From Bacillus infantis NRRL B-14911 (GTDB lineage: Bacteria; Bacillota; Bacilli; Bacillales; Cytobacillaceae): a stretch of DNA of 64,000 nucleotides. Location: contig NC_022524.1 of assembly GCF_000473245.1 (NCBI RefSeq), positions 1,388,501-1,452,500 on the forward strand, written 5' to 3'. The position numbers were made by a program, and so were the translations under genes. Positions 16,472-24,316 of the stretch are shown one piece after another (within the stretch, counting starts at the first letter, position 1; every line of letters starts with the position of its first letter). A model generated the notes under the pieces. That model saw only the letters and a list, made by a program, of their open reading frames with translations, did no database searches and had not been told where the DNA came from.

Positions 16472-18331
16472 ATGGAGCATGGAGCATCTGTTGCTTCTCT
16501 TGTTATAGTCATTCTTGCAGCGTTTATCACACCTATTGTGCTGCATCGATTGAAGTTAAACTTTATCCCTGTCGTCGTGGCGGAAATCATTGTCGGCCTG
16601 ATCATAGGAAAAAGCGGGTTTGACCTGGTACATGAAGACATGTGGCTGGAAACCCTCTCGACCCTCGGCTTTATTTTCCTGATGTTTTTAAGCGGGCTTG
16701 AAATTGACTTTTCGGCTTTCAAAAAGAGCAAGAAAAAAGCAGTCCTGCCAAATGGAAAGCCTGAGCCAAACACGTTTCTTGTTGCGTCCATTGTGTTTGT
16801 CGGGATTTTCGCTGTATCGCTGCTGCTTTCCTATTTGTTTGTCCTGGCAGGATTCATTGATAATGCTTTCCTGATGACCCTGATCATTTCGACCATATCC
16901 CTTGGGGTGGTAGTGCCTACATTGAAAGAAGCCCATCTGATGAAAACGGGGATCGGGCAGATCATCCTGCTGATCGCAGTCATTGCCGACTTGGCGACAA
17001 TGATCCTCCTGGCTGTCTTTGTGTCGCTTAATGATGGCGGTGAAGGCAATACCTGGCTTCTGCTCGTATTATTCGGAGCCGGAGTCATCCTGTTTTTTGT
17101 CGGAAAGAAGTTCCAGAAACGCAATTTCATTGAGGCGATGTCAACCGGTACAGTTCAAATTGGCACGAGAGCAGTTTTTACACTCATTCTGCTCTTGGTT
17201 GGCCTTTCTGAAACGGTTGGCGCGGAGAATATACTCGGTGCATTCCTGGCAGGTGTGCTTGTGTCCCTGCTTGCACCAAATCAGGAAATGATTCATAAAT
17301 TGGATTCATTCGGCTATGGCTTCCTGATTCCTATTTTCTTTGTAATGGTCGGTGTTGACCTTAATGTGTGGTCGTTATTCAGCGATCAGAAGATGCTTAT
17401 GCTTATTCCGCTTCTGCTGATTGCCCTGCTTGCTTCCAAGCTTGTCCCAGTTCTTATTCTCAAGAAATGGTATGACGCAAAAACCGTGATAGCATCAGGG
17501 TTCCTGCTGACATCCACGCTGTCTCTTGTCATTGCGGCAGCAACCATCGGAGAAAGGATGGAGATCATCACAGCAGAGATGAGCGGAACGCTGATCCTGG
17601 TTGCAATCATTACCTGTGTGCTGACTCCCGTTGTCTTCAAAAAGCTTTTCCCGAAAGAAGCTGCAGAGGAAAAAATGCTCAAGGTCGCCTTTATTGGCGC
17701 CAACCAGCTTACACTTCCGGTTTACAGTGAACTGAAATCCTCGCTGTATGAACCAAAGCTGTACCATAAAAAGCAAGAGAAGTCTGATAAGCAGATTGCC
17801 GATTCCCTTTTCGAGATAGAAGAGGTTGATGATTTCACAGTGGGTGTCCTAGAGGGTACAGATGTTTTCAATTCGGATATTGTTGTGATTTCTACAGGTG
17901 ATGAAGAAGCTAATGCCACATTATCCGTCGCTTTCAAGGAACGGGGAGTAGAGCGGGTCATCTGCCGTATCGAAAGCCCTGACCTGGAAGAATCCCTTCG
18001 TGAGCAGGAAGTGGAAGTCTTCTCAGTGCTTTTATCGACAAAGGCGCTTTTGCGTGCTCTAATTGAATCTCCTAGCGTGATGAATATCCTGACCAATCAG
18101 GAAACATCCCTGTATGAGATCAAGCTGCTGAACAGCCAGTTTGACAGCATGACCTTAAGGAGATTTCCATTTACCGGGGATGTTATTTTTGTCCGCATTT
18201 TCCGCGGAATGGATTCAATTGTCCCGCATGGGGATACTGAGCTTCAGATGAATGACAGGCTGATCGTTACAGGTTCTAAAGAGTATGTGGATGAATTGAA
18301 GCGTGAGCTTGAGTTCTGCGAATGGTGTTAA
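16472..18331 (+). CDS. yjbQ: Kef-type cation/proton antiporter YjbQ (CPA2) with TrkA domains
   Basis: Predicted monovalent cation:proton antiporter gated by a cytosolic nucleotide-binding domain. The 619-aa product has about 12 hydrophobic segments in residues 5-390, then a Rossmann-like TrkA-N part (KVAFIGANQLTLPVYSEL onward, about 410-530) and a TrkA-C domain at the end (LNSQFDSMTLRRFPFTG ... DRLIVTGSKEYVDELKREL). GGAGGAGG precedes the ATG. It lies 18 bases after mgtE, so both are probably co-transcribed ion-homeostasis genes; the terminator after it closes the unit. The ion specificity cannot be read from the sequence. Confidence 0.9.
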   Translation: MEHGASVASLVIVILAAFITPIVLHRLKLNFIPVVVAEIIVGLIIGKSGFDLVHEDMWLETLSTLGFIFLMFLSGLEIDFSAFKKSKKKAVLPNGKPEPNTFLVASIVFVGIFAVSLLLSYLFVLAGFIDNAFLMTLIISTISLGVVVPTLKEAHLMKTGIGQIILLIAVIADLATMILLAVFVSLNDGGEGNTWLLLVLFGAGVILFFVGKKFQKRNFIEAMSTGTVQIGTRAVFTLILLLVGLSETVGAENILGAFLAGVLVSLLAPNQEMIHKLDSFGYGFLIPIFFVMVGVDLNVWSLFSDQKMLMLIPLLLIALLASKLVPVLILKKWYDAKTVIASGFLLTSTLSLVIAAATIGERMEIITAEMSGTLILVAIITCVLTPVVFKKLFPKEAAEEKMLKVAFIGANQLTLPVYSELKSSLYEPKLYHKKQEKSDKQIADSLFEIEEVDDFTVGVLEGTDVFNSDIVVISTGDEEANATLSVAFKERGVERVICRIESPDLEESLREQEVEVFSVLLSTKALLRALIESPSVMNILTNQETSLYEIKLLNSQFDSMTLRRFPFTGDVIFVRIFRGMDSIVPHGDTELQMNDRLIVTGSKEYVDELKRELEFCEWC

Positions 18332-18341
18332 TCAGCATCAT

Positions 18342-18376
18342 AGAAAGCCGGCCGTTTAAGATGGCCGGCTTTCTTA
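18342..18376 (+). terminator. Terminator after yjbQ
   Basis: GAAAGCCGGCC/GGCCGGCTTTC stem, 9-base loop, then TTAT. Confidence 0.8.
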
Positions 18377-18419
18377 TATTCTTTAACAGCACTTTCCTTT
18401 TAGCTGATTATGTAGTAAT

Positions 18420-18438
18420 ATTAGTACTAGGTACTAAT
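18420..18438. promoter_or_regulatory. FapR operator of fabI
   Basis: ATTAGTAC-TAG-GTACTAAT is a perfect inverted repeat matching the FapR box (TTAGTACCTRGTACTAA type). It lies 30 bases before the fabI start. FapR is the malonyl-CoA-sensing repressor of fatty acid synthesis in Bacillus, and fabI is an established target. Confidence 0.9.
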
Positions 18439-18467
18439 AACATGTATTAATATAGGAGGCACCGACT

Positions 18468-19241
18468 ATGACTCTGTCTTTAGCAGGAAAAACATATGTT
18501 GTAATGGGAGTGGCCAATAAACGCAGCATAGCATGGGGAATTGCCCGTTCGTTGCATGAAGCAGGAGCGCGCCTGATTTTTACATATGCAGGAGAACGCC
18601 TTGAAAAGAGCGTAAAAGAGCTGGCAGGCTCACTGGAAAATGCAGATAGCCTTGTCATCCCGTGTGATGTGACAAATGACGAAGAAGTTGCTAAATGCTT
18701 CGCAGAAATTAAAGCCCAGGCAGGAACCATCCATGGCGTCGCCCATTGCATCGCCTTTGCCAATAAAGAAGAGCTGCAGGGGGATTTCATGAACACGACC
18801 AGGGACGGATTCCTGCTTGCCCATAATATCAGCTCTTATTCTTTGACAGCAGTGGCAAAGGAAGCAAAAGAATTGATGACCGATGGAGGAAGCATTGTCA
18901 CACTGACCTATCTGGGCGGAGAGCGTGTTATGCAGAATTACAATGTTATGGGAGTTGCCAAGGCGTCGCTCGATGCAAGCGTGAGATATCTTGCATCAGA
19001 TCTTGGCAAATCAGGTATACGGGTTAATTCTATTTCTGCTGGCCCGATCCGTACCTTGTCTGCAAAAGGTGTCAGCGACTTCAATTCAATCTTGAGGGAA
19101 ATTGAAGAAAAGGCACCTCTGCGCCGCATCACCACACAAGAAGAAGTCGGAGATACTGCGGTGTTCTTATTCAGCGATATGTCCAGAGGAATCACTGGGG
19201 AAAACATCCATGTTGACTCCGGTTTCCATATCATGGGCTAA
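18468..19241 (+). CDS. fabI: Enoyl-ACP reductase FabI
   Basis: NADH/NADPH-dependent reduction of trans-2-enoyl-ACP, the last step of each fatty acid elongation round. The 257-aa SDR-type protein has the FabI nucleotide motif VMGVANKRSIAWGIA near the N-terminus and the catalytic tyrosine/lysine stretch LTYLGGERVMQNYNVMGVAKASL, followed by RVNSISAGPIRTLSAKG. AGGAGGC precedes the ATG. A FapR operator lies just upstream. It is the target of triclosan-type inhibitors in other bacteria. Confidence 0.97.
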   Translation: MTLSLAGKTYVVMGVANKRSIAWGIARSLHEAGARLIFTYAGERLEKSVKELAGSLENADSLVIPCDVTNDEEVAKCFAEIKAQAGTIHGVAHCIAFANKEELQGDFMNTTRDGFLLAHNISSYSLTAVAKEAKELMTDGGSIVTLTYLGGERVMQNYNVMGVAKASLDASVRYLASDLGKSGIRVNSISAGPIRTLSAKGVSDFNSILREIEEKAPLRRITTQEEVGDTAVFLFSDMSRGITGENIHVDSGFHIMG

Positions 19242-19242
19242 T

Positions 19243-19280
19243 AAAAAAATTGGCAGGCCATTTCCTTGGCCTGCCTTTTC
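19243..19280 (+). terminator. Terminator after fabI
   Basis: GGCAGGCCA/TGGCCTGCC stem, 6-base loop, then TTTTC. Confidence 0.8.
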
Positions 19281-19530
19281 TATATGTAAATGGGGGGTAA
19301 AACCTGAAGCGCAGGATGCAATCCCGCACTGAGGTTCCGTATATTCCAACAATAGCACATGATTGTGAACCATATATTCCCCCCGTGTTAATCCTTTGTA
19401 AAGCTGCTCATCTGATGATTTTATTTCTCTGCCGCGATATCTGTGAGTCTAAGATACTTGGTCGCCCTGTAAACGAATTTGCCCATTTTGCATACATATA
19501 TGAAGGAGAAACAATGCGGAGGTGCACAGG

Positions 19531-20079
19531 GTGGAGAAAAAAACAAAAGAACCTATGCTTTATATTCATCAGCCACACTTTAAAATGCCCGAAATCAAAA
19601 TGCAGGAGGTTTATTCTGCAAAAAATGCTAAAAAACAGGCTGCTGCTCGTCAGGCAAGCGATAATCACAAAAAAAGCAAGCCGGCCGTACAAAGGGAAGA
19701 GTCGATTTTCGGTCCAGCCAGTCATGAAGCTGATTTGCCTGAAAGAAATGATGATGTCCAGTCTGCAATCAGAGATTATCAGGATGCTCAGCTTGAAAAG
19801 AAGGAAGAAGAATCACGGAAGCAGGGGTTCTTTTCCTTTCAGAGAGTAAAGCCATTCAAAGAAATGAATGTCGAAGAAAGGCTCGATTATCTGATCCATT
19901 TTCCCAAGCAGCTGCCGCCGGTTCCCTGCCTGATTTTAACGGAAGAAAAGACATACAGAGGGATTGTGCAGAGCATGCCTTCAGAAGATAGGGTAGAAAT
20001 AAAACTTATGGATCAATCCTTAGAAACGATTTCTGTAAAGTCTATAAAAGAAATCAAGATGATTGGCTTCACAAAGTAA
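19531..20079 (+). CDS. cotO: Spore coat protein CotO
   Basis: Morphogenetic protein of the outer spore coat, acting with CotH and CotE in B. subtilis. The 182-aa product has a recognisable N-terminal PMLYIHQPHFKMPEIKMQ and a C-terminal conserved region RLDYLIHFPKQLPPVPCLI, joined by a low-complexity lysine/glutamate-rich middle. The start is GTG at 19531 with GCGGAGG 8 bases upstream; a GTG at 19522 overlaps that site. It lies between fabI and cotZ as in B. subtilis. A mother-cell promoter is expected in the 250 bases upstream, but I found no clean sigma-K consensus. Confidence 0.87.
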   Translation: MEKKTKEPMLYIHQPHFKMPEIKMQEVYSAKNAKKQAAARQASDNHKKSKPAVQREESIFGPASHEADLPERNDDVQSAIRDYQDAQLEKKEEESRKQGFFSFQRVKPFKEMNVEERLDYLIHFPKQLPPVPCLILTEEKTYRGIVQSMPSEDRVEIKLMDQSLETISVKSIKEIKMIGFTK

Positions 20080-20088
20080 TAAGCACGC

Positions 20089-20118
20089 AAAAAAGCCAGC
20101 CTTCGGGCTGGCTTTTTA
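20089..20118 (+). terminator. Terminator after cotO
   Basis: AAAAAGCCAGCC-TTC-GGGCTGGCTTTTT, a compact stem with a UUCG-type loop. Confidence 0.85.
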
Positions 20119-20145
20119 ATGAATAGGAATCATGATTTTCGGGGC

Positions 20146-20395
20146 TGAGCAAGCGCCTTCCGCATTTCAATTTGTCCAGCTGCAGCGGCTGGAGCCTCTA
20201 GTCATAAGCCACGGTAGAATTAAAGACAAAGAACGCCTTTTATTCTACCGCGTCATATGCTTGAGGCCCACAGGATGTGGGTCATGCAGACGTTGCCACA
20301 GGACGTGGCGTTCTTAGTCTGCGCTCCTTAATGGGCAAGCCGCCTCCGCATTTCAATACAAAAACAAAGCGGTCCGCCGGTCAAAGCCGGCGAAC
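20146..20395. repeat. Dispersed intergenic repeat, copy 1 (long form)
   Basis: Between cotO and cotZ lies a block full of self-complementary segments: CCAGC/GCTGG; a 14-bp stem CGGTAGAATTAAAG/CTTTTATTCTACCG with one mismatch; CCCAC-AGGAT-GTGGG; GCCAC-AGGAC-GTGGC; and GCCGG/CCGGC. It contains blocks resembling repeats I recall from many Bacillus intergenic regions (AGCGCCTTCCGCATTTC, GTCCAGCTGCAGCG). The right part is shared with the copy at 42634-42745. No gene is supported inside it. Confidence 0.75.
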
Positions 20396-20469
20396 GCCAA
20401 GTGTTTGACTTGCCTGACTTATGCAAAGAAGGTTCTAACTCAGATGGGCCATTCAGAATGGCCAAGGTG

Positions 20470-20967
20470 CTAGTCACAGATGTCTAGGTTGACATCGGCG
20501 ATGCACTGCACAGCACAGAAGCATTTGAGGTCGACTGTGATGCAGTCATTCGTCTTGACAAAGCGGTCTACCTGGCAGACCTTTTTGAGGTCGATGCAGC
20601 AGTCTTCTGTGAGATCTACTGTATCATAGCCATCATGTGTTCTTTTTTGCGGTTCTAGGACGCGGAGCACTGCGCAGCAGTTATCAAAAACATCTTCTAC
20701 ACGGAAGAAGATAGATACGCAAGAGCAGTCGCTGCCTCTGAAGAAAGCATGGAATGGTGACCCGTCAGCTGTTTTCAGGACAAAAACGCGTGTATCGGCA
20801 TTTTGCCTTTTTGACGGAGAAACCAGTGTCCCAAGCGGCTCCAGGAAACAATTTGTCGGGCACTCGCATACATCTTCGGCATTATCTTGAATATCTTTTA
20901 TCGCACGAACCACTTCGCAGACACAGCTTTTTGAGCCATAAACATCGTCTTTTTTTCCACAACCCAT
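20470..20967 (-). CDS. cotZ: Spore coat protein CotZ/CotY family
   Basis: Cysteine-rich crust protein of the outermost spore layer. The 165-aa product starts MGCGKKDDVYGSKSCVCEVV and has many cysteines spread along the chain, with CECPTNCFLEPLG and DCSCVSIFFRVEDV, typical of CotY/CotZ and exosporium ExsY. AGGAGG lies 8 bases before the ATG; a longer frame lacks a site. Upstream on the - strand, AC-N17-AATATGTTA is a one-mismatch sigma-K promoter candidate. Downstream there is a GGCCATTC/GAATGGCC hairpin at 20447-20463. Confidence 0.9.
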   Translation of the reverse strand: MGCGKKDDVYGSKSCVCEVVRAIKDIQDNAEDVCECPTNCFLEPLGTLVSPSKRQNADTRVFVLKTADGSPFHAFFRGSDCSCVSIFFRVEDVFDNCCAVLRVLEPQKRTHDGYDTVDLTEDCCIDLKKVCQVDRFVKTNDCITVDLKCFCAVQCIADVNLDICD

Positions 20968-21139
20968 TATCTTTTCCTCCTTTATTTCTTGTGATACTAC
21001 ACTAATAACATATTGCCGGAAGGGCTTATGGGTTACGGACAAACGCCTTGTTTCTGAAAATTAGGCAGTTTTTTTTCTGCTGTGCATAAAGTATAGTACT
21101 GCATCAGCTGTAGGAAAAAACTCAGAAGAGGGGTACATG

Positions 21140-21475
21140 ATGTTCATATCACTATGGGAATTCACTGTGCTGGCCTTTGCCGCCTTCCGGCTGACAAGGC
21201 TGATTGTATTTGATTCGATTACCGAATTCTTCAGGCAGATTTTTTTGGAAGAGGTTGTGGAAAAAGGAGAAATGTATTATGTGACGAGGCCGGGATTGAT
21301 CAGAGGCTTTATCGGCGAGCTTATCAGCTGTTATTGGTGCACAGGCGTATGGGCCTCTGCATTGCTTTACCTCTCCTATCTTTATTTCCCCATGGCAGCG
21401 GCCCCTGTCATCTTTATCCTTGCCATCGCCGGTGCTGCTGCAGTTATTGAATCGGTCATTCAGCGGCTTATCTGA
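21140..21475 (+). CDS. yjcA: DUF1360 membrane protein (YjcA-like)
   Basis: The 111-aa protein has the DUF1360 pattern: an N-terminal hydrophobic helix with FAAFRLTRLIVFD, a middle ending in the strongly conserved ISCYWCTGVWASALL, and two further membrane segments. The paired cysteines of CYWC are the family hallmark. YjcA of B. subtilis belongs to this family and is made during sporulation. Two adjacent ATGs exist (21137, 21140); AGAGGGG is 6 bases before the second. Function unknown; the location among coat and SpoVA genes suggests a sporulation role. Confidence 0.78.
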   Translation: MFISLWEFTVLAFAAFRLTRLIVFDSITEFFRQIFLEEVVEKGEMYYVTRPGLIRGFIGELISCYWCTGVWASALLYLSYLYFPMAAAPVIFILAIAGAAAVIESVIQRLI

Positions 21476-21569
21476 TATCTTTGAACTATGGCACTGTGCC
21501 GGCACAGGCGCTGGTTTGCATGCATAAACTGGCACTGTGTACTGAAATTTAAATAATGGAGGCATCCTT

Positions 21570-21674
21570 ATGTTAAATGCTGATAAACCGGTTCAGGGGA
21601 CAGTGTCCCGGCCTGTCAAAAAGAAAAAAAAGAAGAAGGGCTGCAATTGCGGCAAAAAGAAGGGGAACAGCTGA
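21570..21674 (+). CDS. Small lysine-rich CxC peptide, unknown
   Basis: A 34-aa product begins MLNADKPVQGTVSRPVKK and ends in a run of seven lysines, GCNCG and KKKGNS. AATGGAGGC lies 6-7 bases before the ATG and a compact terminator follows the stop, so it looks like a real small gene rather than chance. I do not recognise a family. The strongly basic tail with a CNC pair suggests nucleic acid, metal or spore-matrix binding. It lies in a sporulation gene block. Confidence 0.6.
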   Translation: MLNADKPVQGTVSRPVKKKKKKKGCNCGKKKGNS

Positions 21675-21699
21675 ATAAGAAGGCAATAAGGTGCCTATT

Positions 21700-21733
21700 C
21701 AAAAGCCGCATTAGCGGCTTTTTAATTTTTTTT
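21700..21733 (+). terminator. Terminator after the CxC peptide gene
   Basis: AAAAGCCGC-ATTA-GCGGCTTTTT with a further T-run. Confidence 0.8.
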
Positions 21734-21869
21734 CAACTTTGATTACTGTCCAGCCTCATTTGTTTTTCTTATTTGTCATTTTTTACAAGTAGGTTTTATT
21801 CATAAATTGCTGTTGCCGCGAGGAAAATATAAGAGCGAATAAATCCACTTTACATAGGAAGGATTGCAT

Positions 21870-22355
21870 ATGAACAGAAAACAGATGTTTAGAAGGTCAA
21901 TGGTCATCCTGGCCGCCATTCTGTATGTGAGCGGCTGCAGCAACGAGCAAAAGACCGCGGAAAGCCGTCTGGCACTAATAAAAACGACGAACCCGCAGCC
22001 TTTGCTTCTTGATGAAAAGAAAGAGGAGCGGAAGGATTTGGCGCCAAGGGTTAAAAAGGAAATCGAAGCAATCGAAGAGGTTTATGATGTTGCGGTGGTT
22101 GTAGGCGAAGAGGAAGTTCTTGTGGCCTATAAGGTGAAGCATCTTAAGCGCTTCCGCATGAAAAAAATTGAAAAGACGATCAATAAGCGACTGGAAGAAA
22201 AGTTTCCTAAAGAAGACTTCATTGTATCCAGCGACTATAAAATCTTCCTTGAGGCTGTGGAATTGAAGGAACAGATGGAGGACCCGGCTTTCCCGCGCAA
22301 AAAGGCCAAGGATAAGCTTGAAAAAATCATCAATATGAAAAAAGAGCTCACATAG
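21870..22355 (+). CDS. YhcN/YlaJ-family sporulation lipoprotein
   Basis: Lipoprotein of 161 aa with a signal peptide and lipobox VSGCSNEQ (cysteine near residue 21), followed by a YhcN/YlaJ domain: a helix-strand pattern with IEAIEEVYDVAVVVGEEEVLVAYKVK. Proteins of this family sit in the inner spore membrane. The ATG at 21870 has AGGAAGGA 7 bases upstream. It is 15 bases ahead of spoVAC and is the first gene of the operon. The block TTCATA ... GGAAAATATA at 21799-21831 is a weak candidate forespore promoter. Confidence 0.85.
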   Translation: MNRKQMFRRSMVILAAILYVSGCSNEQKTAESRLALIKTTNPQPLLLDEKKEERKDLAPRVKKEIEAIEEVYDVAVVVGEEEVLVAYKVKHLKRFRMKKIEKTINKRLEEKFPKEDFIVSSDYKIFLEAVELKEQMEDPAFPRKKAKDKLEKIINMKKELT

Positions 22356-22370
22356 AAAGGGGCGAAAATA

Positions 22371-22838
22371 GTGGCAAAGAGCAAGACACCCGAGCAGAAG
22401 AAATATGAACAGCTTGAACAAAAGCATGAAACAAAGCGCCCGGTCCTGAAGAACTGCCTGAAGGCGTTTTGGGTGGGCGGGGTAATCTGTGTGATTGGCC
22501 AGGCCATTACTTATTTTTATATATATTTCTTTGATTTTACAGAGCAGACAGCAGGAAACCCAACAGTCGCCACTATGATTTTCATATCCATGCTGCTGAC
22601 AGGCTTTGGAGTATACGACCATATCGGCCAATATGCCGGAGCAGGTTCCGCTGTACCGGTTACAGGCTTTGGAAATGCAGTTATTTCTGCTGCCATAGAG
22701 CACCGGACTGAAGGGTTTGTGCTTGGGGTGGGAGGAAATATGTTTAAGCTCGCCGGGTCAGTTATCTTATTTGGGGTTTTTTCCGCTTTTGTAGTAGCTT
22801 TGGTTAAAACACTATTAGTCATGTGGGGGGTGCTGTGA
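22371..22838 (+). CDS. spoVAC: Stage V sporulation protein AC (SpoVAC)
   Basis: Membrane subunit of the SpoVA channel that moves Ca-dipicolinic acid into the forespore and out during germination; SpoVAC behaves as a mechanosensitive channel. The 155-aa product has a charged N-terminus and about four membrane segments, with the conserved GGVICVIGQ and GAGSAVPVTGFGNAVISAAIEH. The start is GTG at 22371 behind AAAGGGG. It is followed immediately (no gap) by spoVAD. The operon differs from the classic spoVAA-F operon; see findings. Confidence 0.95.
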   Translation: MAKSKTPEQKKYEQLEQKHETKRPVLKNCLKAFWVGGVICVIGQAITYFYIYFFDFTEQTAGNPTVATMIFISMLLTGFGVYDHIGQYAGAGSAVPVTGFGNAVISAAIEHRTEGFVLGVGGNMFKLAGSVILFGVFSAFVVALVKTLLVMWGVL

Positions 22839-23855
22839 ATGCTGAAAGGTAAACAATCCTGGATTTTTCAGAACCGGCCTGTCATTCTTTCCACTGGCGT
22901 CTCTGGGGGGCCTTTTGAAGCAAAGGGCAACCTTGCCAGGGACTTTGATATCCTTCACGATGACCTCTGGATGGGGGAAGACTCCTACGAAAAGGCGCAC
23001 AGAGTCCTGATGGAAGAGGCAGCAAAGACAGCCATGCAAAAGGGTTCTGTAGAGAAAGATGATGTACAGTTTTTTATTGCCGGGGACCTGATTAACCAGA
23101 TTACGCCAAGCAGCCTTGCAGCAAGAACGATCCAGCTTCCGTATTTTGGAGTATTCGGAGCATGCTCGACTTCAATGGAAGGTCTGGCATTATCTGCTTT
23201 TATCATCAATTATGGAGGAGCAAAGAAGATCATTACAGGCGCTTCAAGCCATAACTCTGCCGTAGAAAAGCAGTTCCGCTATCCAACCGAATATGGGGGG
23301 CAGAAGCCTCCTACTGCCCAATGGACCGTGACGGGCGGTGGCGCTGCTCTTGTGGGCGAAAATACAGGGCAAAAAGATATGCCGGCTGCTGTTTCTGCCA
23401 CAATTGGAAAGGTCATCGATATGGGACTGTCCGATCCTTTTAATATGGGAGGGGCCATGGCACCTGCAGCTGCTGACACGATTTCAGCCCACTTCAGGGA
23501 TATGGAAATTGATCCATCCTATTACGACTTGATCGTCACTGGAGATCTTGGAAAGATTGGGAGGGAGACAGTCCTTGAGCTATTGCAGAATGACGGGCTT
23601 AACATTGATGAGAACAGGTTTGCGGACTGCGGCCTTTTAATCTACAAAGATGATCAGCCAGTACAGTCAGGAGGAAGCGGGGCGGGCTGTTCAGCTTCCG
23701 TGCTTTACGGTCATCTGCTGAACAGGATGAAGCAGGGGGAATTGAAAAGGATCCTTGTGGTGGCAACAGGCGCTCTCTTGTCCCCGCTGACCTTCCAGCA
23801 GAAGGAAAGCATTCCCTGCATTGCCCATGCCGTAGCGATTGAAATGACTCAGTAA
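22839..23855 (+). CDS. spoVAD: Stage V sporulation protein AD (SpoVAD)
   Basis: Dipicolinic-acid-binding subunit with a thiolase-like fold, peripheral on the inner spore membrane. The 338-aa protein shows GVFGACSTSMEGLALSAFII (the thiolase cysteine region), TGASSHNSAVEKQFRYPTEYG, VTGGGAALV and GGSGAGCSASVLYGHLL, all SpoVAD hallmarks. It starts directly after the spoVAC stop codon, so translation is coupled. Its length matches the family. Confidence 0.96.
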   Translation: MLKGKQSWIFQNRPVILSTGVSGGPFEAKGNLARDFDILHDDLWMGEDSYEKAHRVLMEEAAKTAMQKGSVEKDDVQFFIAGDLINQITPSSLAARTIQLPYFGVFGACSTSMEGLALSAFIINYGGAKKIITGASSHNSAVEKQFRYPTEYGGQKPPTAQWTVTGGGAALVGENTGQKDMPAAVSATIGKVIDMGLSDPFNMGGAMAPAAADTISAHFRDMEIDPSYYDLIVTGDLGKIGRETVLELLQNDGLNIDENRFADCGLLIYKDDQPVQSGGSGAGCSASVLYGHLLNRMKQGELKRILVVATGALLSPLTFQQKESIPCIAHAVAIEMTQ

Positions 23856-23889
23856 ATAAGGAACCGGAGTTCAGAAAGGAGATTTGTAG

Positions 23890-24246
23890 ATGCTAGCAAT
23901 GTTTTTTTGGGCTTTTGTTGTAGGAGGGGTCATTTGTGTGATCGGACAGCTTTTCCTGGATATAGGCAAGCTGACTCCGGGCCATACATTAAGTTTGTTT
24001 GTCGTTATTGGCGCGGTATTGGACGGGCTTGGGCTTTATGAGCCTTTTGCTGATTTTGCCGGTGCAGGCGCAACCATTCCTATTACCAGCTTTGGCAACT
24101 CACTGGTCCACGGCGCCCTTCAGGAAGCAGAGCAGCACGGCCTTGTGGGTGTCCTGACGGGAATGTTTGAAGTGACAAGCTCTGGTATATCTGCTGCTAT
24201 TGTATTTGGGTTTATCGGCGCTTTGCTGTTTAAGCCTAAAGGATAA
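23890..24246 (+). CDS. spoVAEB: Stage V sporulation protein AE, b-type (SpoVAEb)
   Basis: Small integral membrane subunit of the SpoVA channel. The 118-aa product has about four membrane segments and the SpoVAC-like motifs [13 protein letters not shown] and [20 protein letters not shown], showing its relation to SpoVAC. AAAGGAG precedes the ATG. It follows spoVAD by 34 bases. Confidence in the SpoVAE assignment is high from motif and order. Confidence 0.93.
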   Translation: MLAMFFWAFVVGGVICVIGQLFLDIGKLTPGHTLSLFVVIGAVLDGLGLYEPFADFAGAGATIPITSFGNSLVHGALQEAEQHGLVGVLTGMFEVTSSGISAAIVFGFIGALLFKPKG

Positions 24247-24316
24247 GCCGGAATTCGGGGATATTGGATAGCATGGTGCTATGGATCACCATTAGGGTTA
24301 ATAAGAGGAGGCTGGC

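Noticed and set aside
20281-20310. CsrA binding sites in the AGGAY hairpin loops
   Set aside because: GGA is in the loop, but the ANGGA consensus is not met and there is no leader of a known target gene; too weak to call.
20132-20317. 61-residue open frame inside repeat copy 1
   Set aside because: No ribosome binding site and it lies fully in a structured non-coding repeat.
21975-22703. 242-residue - strand frame opposite the YhcN/spoVAC genes
   Set aside because: Shadow of conserved sporulation genes; composition is unlike a folded protein.
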